A DNA stretch of 64,000 nucleotides, taken from Methylobacterium durans. Lineage in GTDB: Bacteria > Pseudomonadota > Alphaproteobacteria > Rhizobiales > Beijerinckiaceae. Positions 9,120-17,911 of the stretch are shown here, piece by piece. Positions within the stretch are counted from its first letter, which is position 1. Each line of letters begins with the position of its first letter. Position numbers and translations under genes: made by a program. The notes under the pieces are model-generated. The model ran no database searches. It was not told the origin of the DNA and saw only the letters and a program-made list of their open reading frames with translations. Where the stretch lies: contig NZ_CP029550.1 in the NCBI RefSeq assembly GCF_003173715.1, positions 4,697,501-4,761,500 on the forward strand, in the 5' to 3' direction.

Positions 9120-10267
9120 CGTTGACGGACGCGGAGGTCAGCGAGCGGGTTAAGACCTTCGAGCATGCCGTGGTGCCCCACGAGATGTTCAAGAAGGGGC
9201 AGCGCGCGGTCGGGACGTTGCGGCGGCGCTGGCGCCCGAAGGGCGTGAAGCCCCTCAAGGCGCGCGCCCTCCTGATCCTCGGCGAGCCCGGCGCCGGCAA
9301 GAGCTTCATCCTGGAGACCCTGCGGGATGAGAACCCGATGCGGGTGACGCCGGACGGGAACATCCGCCCGGTCCTCTTCGTGGAGGCCCCCAAGCGAACC
9401 ACCCCGCGCCAGCTCGCCGGCGCGATCTTCGACGCCCTGGAGCCTGGCTACCGCTTGCGGGACGGCTGGAACACCGCGCGCATCCTCAGCGAGATCAGGA
9501 TGTTGTGCGAGGAGATGTGCGTCGAGGTGCTCATGATCGACGAGGCACACCACCTCGTCGACCAAAAGAACGACAACGATCTGGAGGATGCGGCGGAGTT
9601 CCTGAAGCAATTGCTGAACCCGTTCGCGACACAGATCGTGCTTGCGGGCCTTCCGCACCTCGGCGACCTACCCGAGACGACGAAGCTCCGGCAGCTGCGC
9701 CGCCGCTTCCGGCCCCCGTTTCATCTTGAGCCCTACAACTGGAGCGACCGCCTGGGACGCAAGAAGTATCTCGGGATCCTGGCCTTCTTCGAGCGCCACC
9801 TTGCGCTCCCGGAGCCGTCCAATTTCACCGAGTTCGACTTTGCCGCCCGGATCTACTGCGCCACGGGCGGCCATATCGGGATCATCTCCGGCCAGCTGAG
9901 CCTGGCATTGGAGGCCGCCTTGAGCGAGGGCAAGGCGCGGGTCGACCTCAGGCTCCTGGCCCGGATCTACGCCGACCTGGTGCTGAGGAAGAAGCCCACC
10001 GTCCTCCTGGACTTCGATGCGCCCTTCCTCGGCGAAGCCGCAGGCGCGCCGGCAGAGCCTTTCGGCGGGGGCTCCCCCAACCCTGCCGACGTGGCCGACG
10101 CGGAGCTCGACGCATCGGCGGATGACAACCCCTACCTCGCCCAGGGCGAGGCGTTCCGCGCGCTCTGGCGCAAGATGGCGGGCGCCCGGATGGGGGACCA
10201 ATCGCGGGTGACGGCGCACAGGACGGTGGAGACCCCGCCACCGAGCACATTCGGGAGGTCGGCGTGA
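9116..10267 (+). CDS. tnsC: TnsC/TniB-like AAA+ ATPase
   Basis: This 383-residue AAA+ regulator has Walker A GEPGAGKS (about residues 56-63) and Walker B LMIDEAHH (about 138-145), followed by sensor and arginine-finger regions (LAGLPHLGDL, LRRRFRPP). It belongs to the family that bridges target-bound TniQ/TnsD and the TnsAB transposase. ATG 9116 was chosen because it overlaps the corrected tnsB stop (ATGA); an in-frame ATG at 9104 adds four residues. The C-terminal 70 residues are acidic and extend past the ATPase core. The stop overlaps the tniQ GTG start. Confidence 0.88.
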   Translation: MTLTDAEVSERVKTFEHAVVPHEMFKKGQRAVGTLRRRWRPKGVKPLKARALLILGEPGAGKSFILETLRDENPMRVTPDGNIRPVLFVEAPKRTTPRQLAGAIFDALEPGYRLRDGWNTARILSEIRMLCEEMCVEVLMIDEAHHLVDQKNDNDLEDAAEFLKQLLNPFATQIVLAGLPHLGDLPETTKLRQLRRRFRPPFHLEPYNWSDRLGRKKYLGILAFFERHLALPEPSNFTEFDFAARIYCATGGHIGIISGQLSLALEAALSEGKARVDLRLLARIYADLVLRKKPTVLLDFDAPFLGEAAGAPAEPFGGGSPNPADVADAELDASADDNPYLAQGEAFRALWRKMAGARMGDQSRVTAHRTVETPPPSTFGRSA

Positions 10268-12099
10268 GGCGCGTGCCGCTCGGGCTTCGCGTGCCCGAGA
10301 TGACGGATGAACCCGCGCACGGGGCGATGATGCGCCTGGCGGCACGCCACCGGCGCTCGGGCGACACGGCCGGCTTTGCGGCGGATTGCGGCCTGGCCTT
10401 TCGCGCCATCCTGCGCGGGGGCTCGGCTGGGGAAGTCGCTTGCCTGGCGGGGTTCGACCCGCTCGCGCTCGGCCTCCGCTCGCCCCTCATCGACGCCGCA
10501 AGGCGCACGGTCGAGCTGAATGGAGAGTTCATCGCGCTCGGCGACTGGTCCGTCACGAGCCGGCGCTGGTGCCCGCACTGCCTGGCGGACGACGCGCGCC
10601 TCGCGCTCGACCGAGGCTTGCCGCCGGAGCGGCTCGCCCATCACCGGTACTGGTGGGATGTCAGGTCGGTCTCGGGCTGCGTGGCGCATGGCGTTCCGCT
10701 TGCGCGGTCGTGCCGGGCCTGCGGCCGCAACCCGGGCTGGGCGGGCCCGGTTGACCGATGCCGATGCGGAGCCTCGCTCTCTTCGGCCCCCGAGCTCGGC
10801 GGTCGCCCGCCAGGGCCAGCCGACCGCTACCTCACGGAGCGCCTGCTTGGAAGCCGCGCGCAGGCGTGCCTGGTCGATCCACTGACCTATCAAGAGGCCG
10901 TACGAGCCCTCGAACGCCTCGGCATCGCCGCGCAGGGTCGATGGAGCTCCCGCAAGCCCCGCCCCAGCGCGAGCGAGGCGTCGGCGTACCGGAACGCCGG
11001 CATGGAGCTGATCGCCGACTGGCAAAACGGATTGCGGCAAGCCTTGGATCGGATCCTCGCCGACGGCCGGTCACGCGGCGGCCGGCCCGGGCTGATCGGG
11101 TCTTATGGCTGGGTCTACGAACTCTGGATCGGGGGCTTGCCGGACAACGGGTTCGGCCGGATGCTGAAGCGTGCCCTCCGCGAGCATGCCGTGGCGAATG
11201 GCGTGATCTCGGGGCGGGAGCGGGCGCTCGGTTGGGCGCCGGGAACACCGCTGGTGGACCTCACGGCGGCGACATCGAGCCTGGGCATGGGGCACCGCCG
11301 CGCACGAGGTCTCCTGCTGAGACACGGCATGTTGTCCGGCGGCATCCGCCGGAGCGTTGCCTTCCCCATCGACGGGGCGCGGCTTACCCACTTGCGCGAG
11401 ACCCTGGGTCGAACCACCGACGCGAAGGGCCTGCGCATGATCCTCGGTGTCGGGAAGGCGCAGGCAGGGCGCATCGTGGATACCGGCTTGATCGCGTCCG
11501 CAGGCATCGGGACCGGCGGGGCGGAACCGGAGGGCCGCTTCGAGGTTGCGGCCGCCGAGCGCTTCCTGCGGACGCTGGTCGTCGGCGCCCCAATTCGCCG
11601 CTCCACGCCGAGCGGGTCGGCCATGCTGGCCAGCGCATGCCGCTCCGTCGGTGTTCCCATCGAGGTGGCCTGTGCCGGGCTGCAGGCCGGGACCCTCCGG
11701 GCGACCGGCGTTTCGCCAGGACGACTGTCCCTGGCGACGGTCATGGTCAGGCCGGCCGACCTCCGCCGCCTTCGGAAGGGAGACGGCCTCACGGTGGAGG
11801 AGGCCGCCGGGCAGCTCGGGATCCATCATGAGGCGGCACGCTCGCTGCGGCGGATCGGCCTTCTCGGTCAGGGTCGGGCTGGTCCACGCTCGTTGCGGCG
11901 CTGCGATGTCGATGCATTCGCGCGCCGGTACATGCCGGCGAGCGAAGCGGCGCGTCTCCTCGGCACCTCACCGAGGCGCGCATCCCGGATCATGGCCGAG
12001 CGTGGGGTTGCCATCGCGGCTGGCCCACCGACCTGCCGCCAGATCTTCTACCTTCGCGAGGATGCGCAGCGACGAGTCCAGCCAGGGCGGACGTCGTGA
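10264..12099 (+). CDS. tniQ: TniQ/TnsD-like target selector with long HTH-rich tail
   Basis: This is a 611-residue protein. The N-terminal TniQ domain (about 1-190) has zinc-ligand clusters: WCPHCLADD, then CVAHGVPL, CRACGR and CRCGA. The remaining 400 residues contain several helix-turn-helix-like segments, for example EEAAGQLGIHHEAARSLRR, SEAARLLGTSPRRASRI and RMILGVGKAQAGRIVD. Such a tail is expected of TnsD-like proteins that read a fixed attachment site rather than the short TniQ of CRISPR-associated elements. The GTG start overlaps the tnsC stop (GTGA), placing it last in the operon. It probably directs one targeting pathway and shares it with the second copy at 14256. Confidence 0.82.
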   Translation: MRRVPLGLRVPEMTDEPAHGAMMRLAARHRRSGDTAGFAADCGLAFRAILRGGSAGEVACLAGFDPLALGLRSPLIDAARRTVELNGEFIALGDWSVTSRRWCPHCLADDARLALDRGLPPERLAHHRYWWDVRSVSGCVAHGVPLARSCRACGRNPGWAGPVDRCRCGASLSSAPELGGRPPGPADRYLTERLLGSRAQACLVDPLTYQEAVRALERLGIAAQGRWSSRKPRPSASEASAYRNAGMELIADWQNGLRQALDRILADGRSRGGRPGLIGSYGWVYELWIGGLPDNGFGRMLKRALREHAVANGVISGRERALGWAPGTPLVDLTAATSSLGMGHRRARGLLLRHGMLSGGIRRSVAFPIDGARLTHLRETLGRTTDAKGLRMILGVGKAQAGRIVDTGLIASAGIGTGGAEPEGRFEVAAAERFLRTLVVGAPIRRSTPSGSAMLASACRSVGVPIEVACAGLQAGTLRATGVSPGRLSLATVMVRPADLRRLRKGDGLTVEEAAGQLGIHHEAARSLRRIGLLGQGRAGPRSLRRCDVDAFARRYMPASEAARLLGTSPRRASRIMAERGVAIAAGPPTCRQIFYLREDAQRRVQPGRTS

Positions 12100-12203
12100 C
12101 GTGGCCCCTTCCGGCACCCGGAAGGCCCTTGCAGGATGCGGCCGCGCCCTCGGCGAAATTCATCGCGCGTCAAACAGACATGCGGCCCCGGCCTGCCAAC
12201 ACG

Positions 12204-13640
12204 TCAGGCGGACAAAGTCTCCAGGAGATAGGCCGTCGGGTTCAACAAATGAGGCGGGTGGGGACGGCCTCGGTACCATTGCTCGTTGCGAACTGTTCCT
12301 CGAACGTAAGTCTCGAAATGGGTCATCGCCGTAGAGCTCACGCGTGCGATTGGTTGACCCGACCTGATACGGTCCCCGACCTTCCATCCATAGGTATGGG
12401 AGGAAGTGCCTTTGACCTCGCCGTAGTTGATCACGAAAGCGGCATGCTCGATCAAGAGAGCATACGTCATCTCTCCAGCCTTCGAGGGATAGAAAGGATA
12501 AAAGGCGACGATTGTCCCGTCCTCGCAGGCAAGGACTTCGTCGTTCTCATAAGCATATAGATCAATGGCTACGTGGTAGCGGCCCTTCGGTCGCGCGCCG
12601 AGGAACATGCGTCCCGCGCTCCCGACAATCTGATTCCTTTGGGTTGTGTAGGATACGACGTTTCGCAACGGATGCTTCGTCCTCAGCGGCCAATGCCTGT
12701 TGCCGACTGGCGTATCGCTCCGTGCGAATGGGAATGGATCGTCCGCAGGAACGCCCTTGGGGGAACCCGGAGCCATCAGGCTCGGGAGGTCAACGCTTTC
12801 CAGCGCGCTGAAATCCTCCTCGAATTCGACAGCCTCGACGGGAAGCAAATCCGTGTCCGAACGAAAGTGGGATGCCTTCGGTTCTGGCTGAGCCGGCTCG
12901 GATTGCGGACCGGGAAAGCGCTTGAGGCCGCTGATTGTCACACTGGCCGTCAGTGACGGCATTTTCGGATCGCCAAAACTACCCTGCAGGCTGACTTGGA
13001 TCAGCTCGATACCATCTGGGAAAAATAGCGGTACTTGACGTCCGTCCCGCGCCGCAGCGGCAGCGGCAAGCTTGTCGGACATTGTGGAGATGATGCTGCC
13101 GAGTTGCTCCGCGAGCGTTATCGGCTCCTCCGAGAGCGGCGCCGAGGCTGATTGGCCCACGTCCTCGCCCAGTTCCGTCAGGAGTTCGTGCGGCTTCGGG
13201 TATTCCCGGCCCGCGTGCCACCCCTCGTGGATCTGTATCGCCTCGGCGATTCGGTCGCGCTGATCATCCGCGAGCTCCCCCACGATGTCACCGAGACCGA
13301 TGCCGGTCCGGTGCGACACATCTTGAGCGTAGGCCTCAGCGTCGTTTTCATTGGATGGAGCGTATCTGAATATGGCCTGCTTGAGCGTGAGCTTCTTGTA
13401 AGGGGCTGTGAGTAGTAACCGGGAGATCGAGCGCAGGCCGGTCGTCTCGTCTGGAAAAATTGCAAACCGACCGTCGGTTCCGATGGACCCGCTTCGCCTC
13501 GTGAAGCGTCCATCCTCGATATTTCCAGGATTGTTGTTCCGCCAAGAGCGGCTTCCACCCTCTCGAATTGTTTCGGTCCCATCGTCAGACTCAAAAACGA
13601 CAACTCCTCTTTTAGGACTACTTGCGTGAATATAAGACAC
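12204..13640 (-). CDS. M23-type peptidase with N-terminal NNPGN lytic-type domain
   Basis: This is a 478-residue protein. The N-terminal part (about 30-150) has RNNNPGNIEDG, FAIFPDETTGL and ALR-like helices typical of a domain found in phage endolysin and contractile-injection structural proteins. The C-terminal part (about 360-478) is a LytM/M23 fold with YHVAIDLYAYENDEV, ACEDGTIVAF and THFETYVRG, where His and Asp can bind zinc. The middle is Pro/Glu-rich linker. No signal peptide is visible, so export would need a secretion apparatus or lysis. The start is GTG at 13640. It lies inside the Tn7-like region, antisense to both tniQ genes, so it may be cargo. A secreted interbacterial cell-wall effector is possible; no immunity gene is evident. 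Confidence 0.65.
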   Translation of the reverse strand: MSYIHASSPKRGVVVFESDDGTETIREGGSRSWRNNNPGNIEDGRFTRRSGSIGTDGRFAIFPDETTGLRSISRLLLTAPYKKLTLKQAIFRYAPSNENDAEAYAQDVSHRTGIGLGDIVGELADDQRDRIAEAIQIHEGWHAGREYPKPHELLTELGEDVGQSASAPLSEEPITLAEQLGSIISTMSDKLAAAAAARDGRQVPLFFPDGIELIQVSLQGSFGDPKMPSLTASVTISGLKRFPGPQSEPAQPEPKASHFRSDTDLLPVEAVEFEEDFSALESVDLPSLMAPGSPKGVPADDPFPFARSDTPVGNRHWPLRTKHPLRNVVSYTTQRNQIVGSAGRMFLGARPKGRYHVAIDLYAYENDEVLACEDGTIVAFYPFYPSKAGEMTYALLIEHAAFVINYGEVKGTSSHTYGWKVGDRIRSGQPIARVSSTAMTHFETYVRGTVRNEQWYRGRPHPPHLLNPTAYLLETLSA

Positions 13641-14255
13641 GACTTGCCCCCCCGAAGAAAACTCTCAAGGATCATCAGATTGCTCGAAGAGCAAATCGAC
13701 TTCTACGGAAAACAGCCTCACCGTAAATTGTTTCGGCCGCTCTAAGTTGTCAAGGCACATCATGGCGGGTAGGCCGAACTGTATATGGCTGACGCGGCGC
13801 AGCAATCGGCGGGATTTCGCCAAGAGAGGCGGGAGAACCGGAAGTTTCCCGAATCCGGGTAACCGAGGCTGCAACGAGTCATGGCGCCGCATGGCTGTCG
13901 GCCGCGAAGGATGAAGCGTCGCTTGGTTTGGGCGTGCTGCGCAGATCGGTTGCGCCTTCTCGCCCGGGGAACGGGTGCCGTGCACGGCGCGAATCAATCC
14001 CGCCGGCAACCGCCGGACCTGAAGGGGGCAACCTCACGACGGCGTCGACCGGGCGCGCCGGTTTCAAGGGTCGCACGCATGGAATGGACAGCCCGTCACA
14101 AGAGGGACACCGCGGGCAGCTGGGGAACGGGAGGTGAGCGCGAATGCGCAGTTTCGGGTGAAACCGGTTCTTCAGCTACGCCCCGCAGGATGGGAGCCGT
14201 CCCCGCGCCGGCGCATGCCATGCCTCCGGCCGGTTAGAGCCAAGAGGAAACCGGG
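13641..14255. other. Intergenic region between M23 peptidase and second tniQ
   Basis: This spacer of about 615 bp separates divergent genes. It begins AT-richer and becomes GC-rich. I found no convincing gene, RNA or terminator; it likely carries two promoters. Confidence 0.4.
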
Positions 14256-16217
14256 TTGAGCTCGTTGGCGCTCCGAGTCCGCTTCCGCGAGGAGGAGCCC
14301 GCATACGGCTTGTTGGCAAGGCTGGCTGTACGGCACCGCCGCACGGACCTTCGCACCTTTGCCGGTGACGTGGGTGTACCCTACTGGGACGTGACGAGCG
14401 GTGGCGCCGCATCGGCCATCGCGGAGTTGGCCGGCTTCGAACCGGGCCGCGTCCTGTCCTGGACCCCCGCGCCAGACTGGCACGCGCGGCATTTCCGAGG
14501 AGAGAAGTTCCACAACAACGACTGGTTCGTGCACGACGAACGCCGCGTCTGTGTTGCCTGCCTGCGGGACGACCTGCGGTTGCATGACCACACGGCCGAA
14601 CCGACGGCCTGCTGCCACCGGCGTTTCTGGTGGGACCTACGGGCCATCGATGTTTGCCCGAGGCACTCGGCTTGGCTGGTGGACCGGTGCCGGTCCTGCG
14701 GGCAGCGCCTCACGCTCCTGCCGGCTGACGTGCGGTTCTGCGCATGCGGTGCGGACCTGTCCTGTGTCGAACCGGAGCTGGTCGATGCGCTGGAAGCGCG
14801 TGCGGACGCCTACATTCTCGCGCGGCTCCTTGGGATGCCTCACCGCGCCATCCCCGTGCTCGACGCGCTCCCGCTCGGGCAAGCCACGGCACTGATGTTT
14901 TCCTTGGGATGGCAGATCCAGGACAACAGGCTCAGATCCGAGAGGCGCAACACGACCGAAGCTCCCCTGGAACCCCAGCCGCAAACGTCGAGTCGGACAA
15001 TCAAGAAGCGCAGCGCCTCCCGAGAAGCCAAGCTCGCGGCGAAAATGGATAGCTTCCACATTCTCCGCCGCTGGCCTCGGGCTTATCATCGTTTCCTCGA
15101 CGTCCTTTACCGACTCGCCAAGGACCACCTTGGAAGCTCGGCTCGCCAGGAAGATGGATCGAGCCGGGCGTACCGCCGGTTCGGCCACACGCTCGGCGGG
15201 TGGGAATTTCCCAGTGTCCAGCCGCTGCGTGATGAGTACGAGCGACACTTCCTGGCCAACGTTCCCGCAGGTCCGAAAACGGTGGTCTTCGGGCGCCCGG
15301 CGGAAGCGTCGCGCTGGGTCAACTTGACCTACGTCAACGAGGCCTGTGGACTCAAGCCCTGGGCCGGCGAGCTCTACCCGATCCTCTGCGATCTCGGCAT
15401 CGTGGGTCCGGGGAAAGTGAATCACACCAGGGTAAAGATCGCTCGGTCGCTGTTGCCGAAGATCAAGGAGATGTACGACGACGCCCTTTCGTTGACGGAG
15501 GCCGCACGGTTGCTGGGCATCGCGACGACCAGCGTGTTGACGCTGCGATCCGCCGGATACCTGACGACGAGCGACAACGCGCACGACAAGAGCAGCCATC
15601 GGTTTAGCCGGATTGAGATCGAATACTTGCTTTTTGACGTAGCCGGTTCTGCACCGGCGCTATCGGATGCGGGCCCGACCGATCTGATCGACGTCGTCAG
15701 CGCGGCGCAGTTGACGGACGGGTACGGCTTCCTGGGTCTTGAGCGGCTCCTTCGGTCGCTCGTCCGCCGCACCGTGCTGGCTGCGGGCGTCGGGGACGGG
15801 AGCGTCGGCCTGGCAGGCATTCTCCTCAATAGGGCGGACGTCGAGCGGTTGATGGTTCAGCGTCGACCTGCTCAGTCGCCGACACGGGATCAGGTTTGCA
15901 AGCTTCTCGGCATCGGCCCACGGACGTATCATTTCTTGGTCCGAGAGGGGGCACTGAGGACGTCCGGTCCTGCCCGGAGGTCGAGCCGTGTGACACCCAA
16001 CGGCATTGAGACCTTCCAGCGTCAATACATCTCTGCGGTCACAATCGGGCAAATGCTCGATCTTCATTTTTTGGCGGTGTACCATCTGCTGCGGAGGCGC
16101 GGATACAAGCCGGCCTTCGATCCGGTTTTGGCAGGAGGTCGCATCTACAAGCGTACGGAGGCACTGAGGAATTTTTTGAAGGCCGTCCAACCGCAAAGGT
16201 CGGGTAGAGCGTCCTAG
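14256..16217 (+). CDS. Second TniQ/TnsD-like protein with HTH-rich tail
   Basis: This 653-residue paralog of the operon tniQ shares the N-terminal order: EEEPAYGLLARLAVRHRR, RVCVACLRDDL, RFWWDLRAIDVCPRH, CRSCGQ and FCACGADLSC. The long tail again has HTH-like modules: LTEAARLLGIATTSVLTL, RDQVCKLLGIGPRTYHFLV and IGQMLDLHFLAVYHLL. The start is TTG at 14256 preceded by GAGGAAA. It has its own transcription unit, separated from the operon by the M23 gene. Two divergent TniQ proteins in one Tn7-like element usually mean two target-choice routes (family knowledge), for example chromosome and plasmid. Which sites they recognise cannot be read from the sequence. Confidence 0.8.
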   Translation: MSSLALRVRFREEEPAYGLLARLAVRHRRTDLRTFAGDVGVPYWDVTSGGAASAIAELAGFEPGRVLSWTPAPDWHARHFRGEKFHNNDWFVHDERRVCVACLRDDLRLHDHTAEPTACCHRRFWWDLRAIDVCPRHSAWLVDRCRSCGQRLTLLPADVRFCACGADLSCVEPELVDALEARADAYILARLLGMPHRAIPVLDALPLGQATALMFSLGWQIQDNRLRSERRNTTEAPLEPQPQTSSRTIKKRSASREAKLAAKMDSFHILRRWPRAYHRFLDVLYRLAKDHLGSSARQEDGSSRAYRRFGHTLGGWEFPSVQPLRDEYERHFLANVPAGPKTVVFGRPAEASRWVNLTYVNEACGLKPWAGELYPILCDLGIVGPGKVNHTRVKIARSLLPKIKEMYDDALSLTEAARLLGIATTSVLTLRSAGYLTTSDNAHDKSSHRFSRIEIEYLLFDVAGSAPALSDAGPTDLIDVVSAAQLTDGYGFLGLERLLRSLVRRTVLAAGVGDGSVGLAGILLNRADVERLMVQRRPAQSPTRDQVCKLLGIGPRTYHFLVREGALRTSGPARRSSRVTPNGIETFQRQYISAVTIGQMLDLHFLAVYHLLRRRGYKPAFDPVLAGGRIYKRTEALRNFLKAVQPQRSGRAS

Positions 16218-16317
16218 GTAGAGCTCGCTCGGGTTCCGTGCCTCACTGCGCAAGGCTGCAATCCATCGGGGCGGCCACCGCCGTCGCCGTCACGGACCCC
16301 TATTCCCAAGAGGGAGC

Positions 16318-16475
16318 CTGAGGTGTTGAGGCGCTAAAATCCTGGTTGGCCATTTTTTCGCTTCCAAGCAGCAGTCTTTCAGCATGCATTCGCTTCCATC
16401 CAGCGTATCAATCGCTTTCAGGAAAATTAAAAACCCTTTTGAATCAATGGCGGGCCTTTCATTTAATCACTTTCC
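16318..16475. repeat. AT-rich stretch with repeated TCGCTTYCA motif, candidate transposon end
   Basis: Directly after the second tniQ the sequence turns AT-rich for about 150 bp before core GC-rich genes resume. It contains TCGCTTCCA at 16358 and 16390 and TCGCTTTCA at 16412, in one orientation. Arrays of similar short sites are expected at Tn7-like ends, where TnsB binds. A matching inverted array upstream of tnsA was not found, so this stays tentative. Confidence 0.35.
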
Positions 16476-16538
16476 CCCAGACGCGCGCCGTCACCCGCCC
16501 GCCGTGCTAGGGTCGCCCACGGGAGGTCCGCGCACCCG

Positions 16539-17033
16539 ATGCGAACCATCGGCCAGCACCTGATCGCGGCTTGGCCGCGCCTGTTCGGCTACGCCCTGAA
16601 GCTCACCCGCGAGCCCGAGGCGGCCCGCGACCTGATGCAGCAGAGTGCGCTCCAGGCGCTCTCCGCACGGGCCGCGCCGACGGAGGAGCGGGCGGCGCTG
16701 GCCTACCTGTTCCGCGTGGTCCGGCACGCCTGGATCGACCGCATCCGCCGGGCCGCCGTGCGGGAGCCGAGCGGGCAGGTGGAGGCCTGCCCCGTGCCGG
16801 CCGCGACCGACGACCGCCTGATCGACGCGATCGCGGTCCGCCAAGCCTTTGAGCGCCTCGACGCGCCCTGCCGCCGCGTGGTGGCCTGCGTCGATGTGGA
16901 GGGGCTGAGCTACCGGGAGACCGCGGAGGCGCTCGGGATCCCGGTCGGAACGGTGATGAGCCGGCTGCACCGGGCCCGGCGCCGGATGCTGGCGCAGATC
17001 GCGGGCCTCGACGAAACCGCCGGGGAGGAATGA
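16539..17033 (+). CDS. ECF RNA polymerase sigma factor
   Basis: This 164-residue ECF sigma factor has region 2 at about 5-75 (LTREPEAARDLMQQSALQAL, YLFRVVRHAWIDRIRR) and region 4 at about 100-155 (LDAPCRRVVACVDVEGLSYRE, then IPVGTVMSRLHRARRRM). The ATG has GGGAGG 13 bases upstream. Its stop overlaps the following anti-sigma gene (ATGATG), the usual pairing for membrane-controlled ECF factors. The unit lies just before sorAB, which may be among its targets; this is inference from position. Confidence 0.85.
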   Translation: MRTIGQHLIAAWPRLFGYALKLTREPEAARDLMQQSALQALSARAAPTEERAALAYLFRVVRHAWIDRIRRAAVREPSGQVEACPVPAATDDRLIDAIAVRQAFERLDAPCRRVVACVDVEGLSYRETAEALGIPVGTVMSRLHRARRRMLAQIAGLDETAGEE

Positions 17034-17770
17034 TGCGCTGGGAGACGCTTAACGCCTATGTCGACGGGGAGCTCGATGCGCGGGCACGGCGAGGAGTCGC
17101 CGAGGCGGCCCGGCGGGATCCGGACGTGGCGGCGCAGGTCGCGACCCTGTCCCGGCTGAAGCGGTCGGTGCGGGCGGCCGCGCCGGACAGCGCCAGGTCG
17201 GCAGCCCGGGCGCCGCTCCCCGCCGCGCGCGCCTCCGGCCTCGGGGGCCGCCTCGGCTGGGCCGCCGCCGCCCTGGCGGTGATCCTCGGCGGAGGGCTCT
17301 GGCTGCGGCAGGAGGCCGCCGCGCCGGGCGACCCGGCCGTGCGAGCCTTCACCGCCTGGGCAGAGGCCCGACCGGTCAGAGGAAGCCGCGCGCCCACGGG
17401 GTCGGAGGCGGCGGCGCCGGACCTCCGTGCCGCCGGCTTCACGCTCACCTACCTGTCGGCGGCGGGAGCGGGCAGCCAGCTCGCCGGCTACGAGGGACCG
17501 CACGGCTGCCGGCTCGCGCTCTGGATGGGCCCGCCAGCGGGCATGGCGGCGGACGTAGTCGCGGGCGAGGGCGGACACGCGATCTTGCGCCTCGTCAGCT
17601 GGGAGGCGGGCGGGCGCCGCTACGTCGCTCTCTCCGACGGGATGGAGGCCCAGCGCTTCGCCCTCGTCGCCGCGGCGATCGAGCAGGCACTGCGTGCGCC
17701 GGACCCCGACCGTCTCCGCCTCGCGATGGATCAGGCCGCCGGAATGGCCGACCGGCCCTGCCTGGGCTGA
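17030..17770 (+). CDS. Transmembrane anti-sigma factor
   Basis: This 246-residue protein starts with a cytoplasmic anti-sigma segment (WETLNAYVDGELDARARRGV) of the ASD/zinc-less type. One membrane helix follows (about residues 78-93, LGWAAAALAVILGGGLWL), then a periplasmic domain. It overlaps the sigma gene by four bases and so is produced with it. The periplasmic part, including the YEGPHGCRLALWMG stretch, may sense the signal. No metal-binding HxxxCxxC motif is visible. Confidence 0.78.
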   Translation: MMRWETLNAYVDGELDARARRGVAEAARRDPDVAAQVATLSRLKRSVRAAAPDSARSAARAPLPAARASGLGGRLGWAAAALAVILGGGLWLRQEAAAPGDPAVRAFTAWAEARPVRGSRAPTGSEAAAPDLRAAGFTLTYLSAAGAGSQLAGYEGPHGCRLALWMGPPAGMAADVVAGEGGHAILRLVSWEAGGRRYVALSDGMEAQRFALVAAAIEQALRAPDPDRLRLAMDQAAGMADRPCLG

Positions 17771-17786
17771 TCCCGCCGGGCACCTC

Positions 17787-17805
17787 CGCGGAAAAGTTTT
17801 CCGCG
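17787..17805. promoter_or_regulatory. 19-bp dyad upstream of sorA
   Basis: Nine-base arms CGCGGAAAA and TTTTCCGCG surround a single G. The spacer is too short for a stable hairpin, so a dimeric regulator site is more likely than a terminator. It lies about 107 bases before the sorA start and 17 after the anti-sigma stop. Confidence 0.4.
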
Positions 17806-17911
17806 CGCGAGAATAAGGTACCGCCCTCCCGCGTCTTGACCCGTCCACGACAATTCGGCCGGCCCGCGGGCATCGACCCCGCCGGATCGGGCGCAGACGG
17901 GAGGGACGGGG

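Noticed and set aside
6206..16538. CRISPR-associated transposon
   Set aside because: No direct-repeat array or Cas gene is visible, and both TniQ proteins are long like TnsD.
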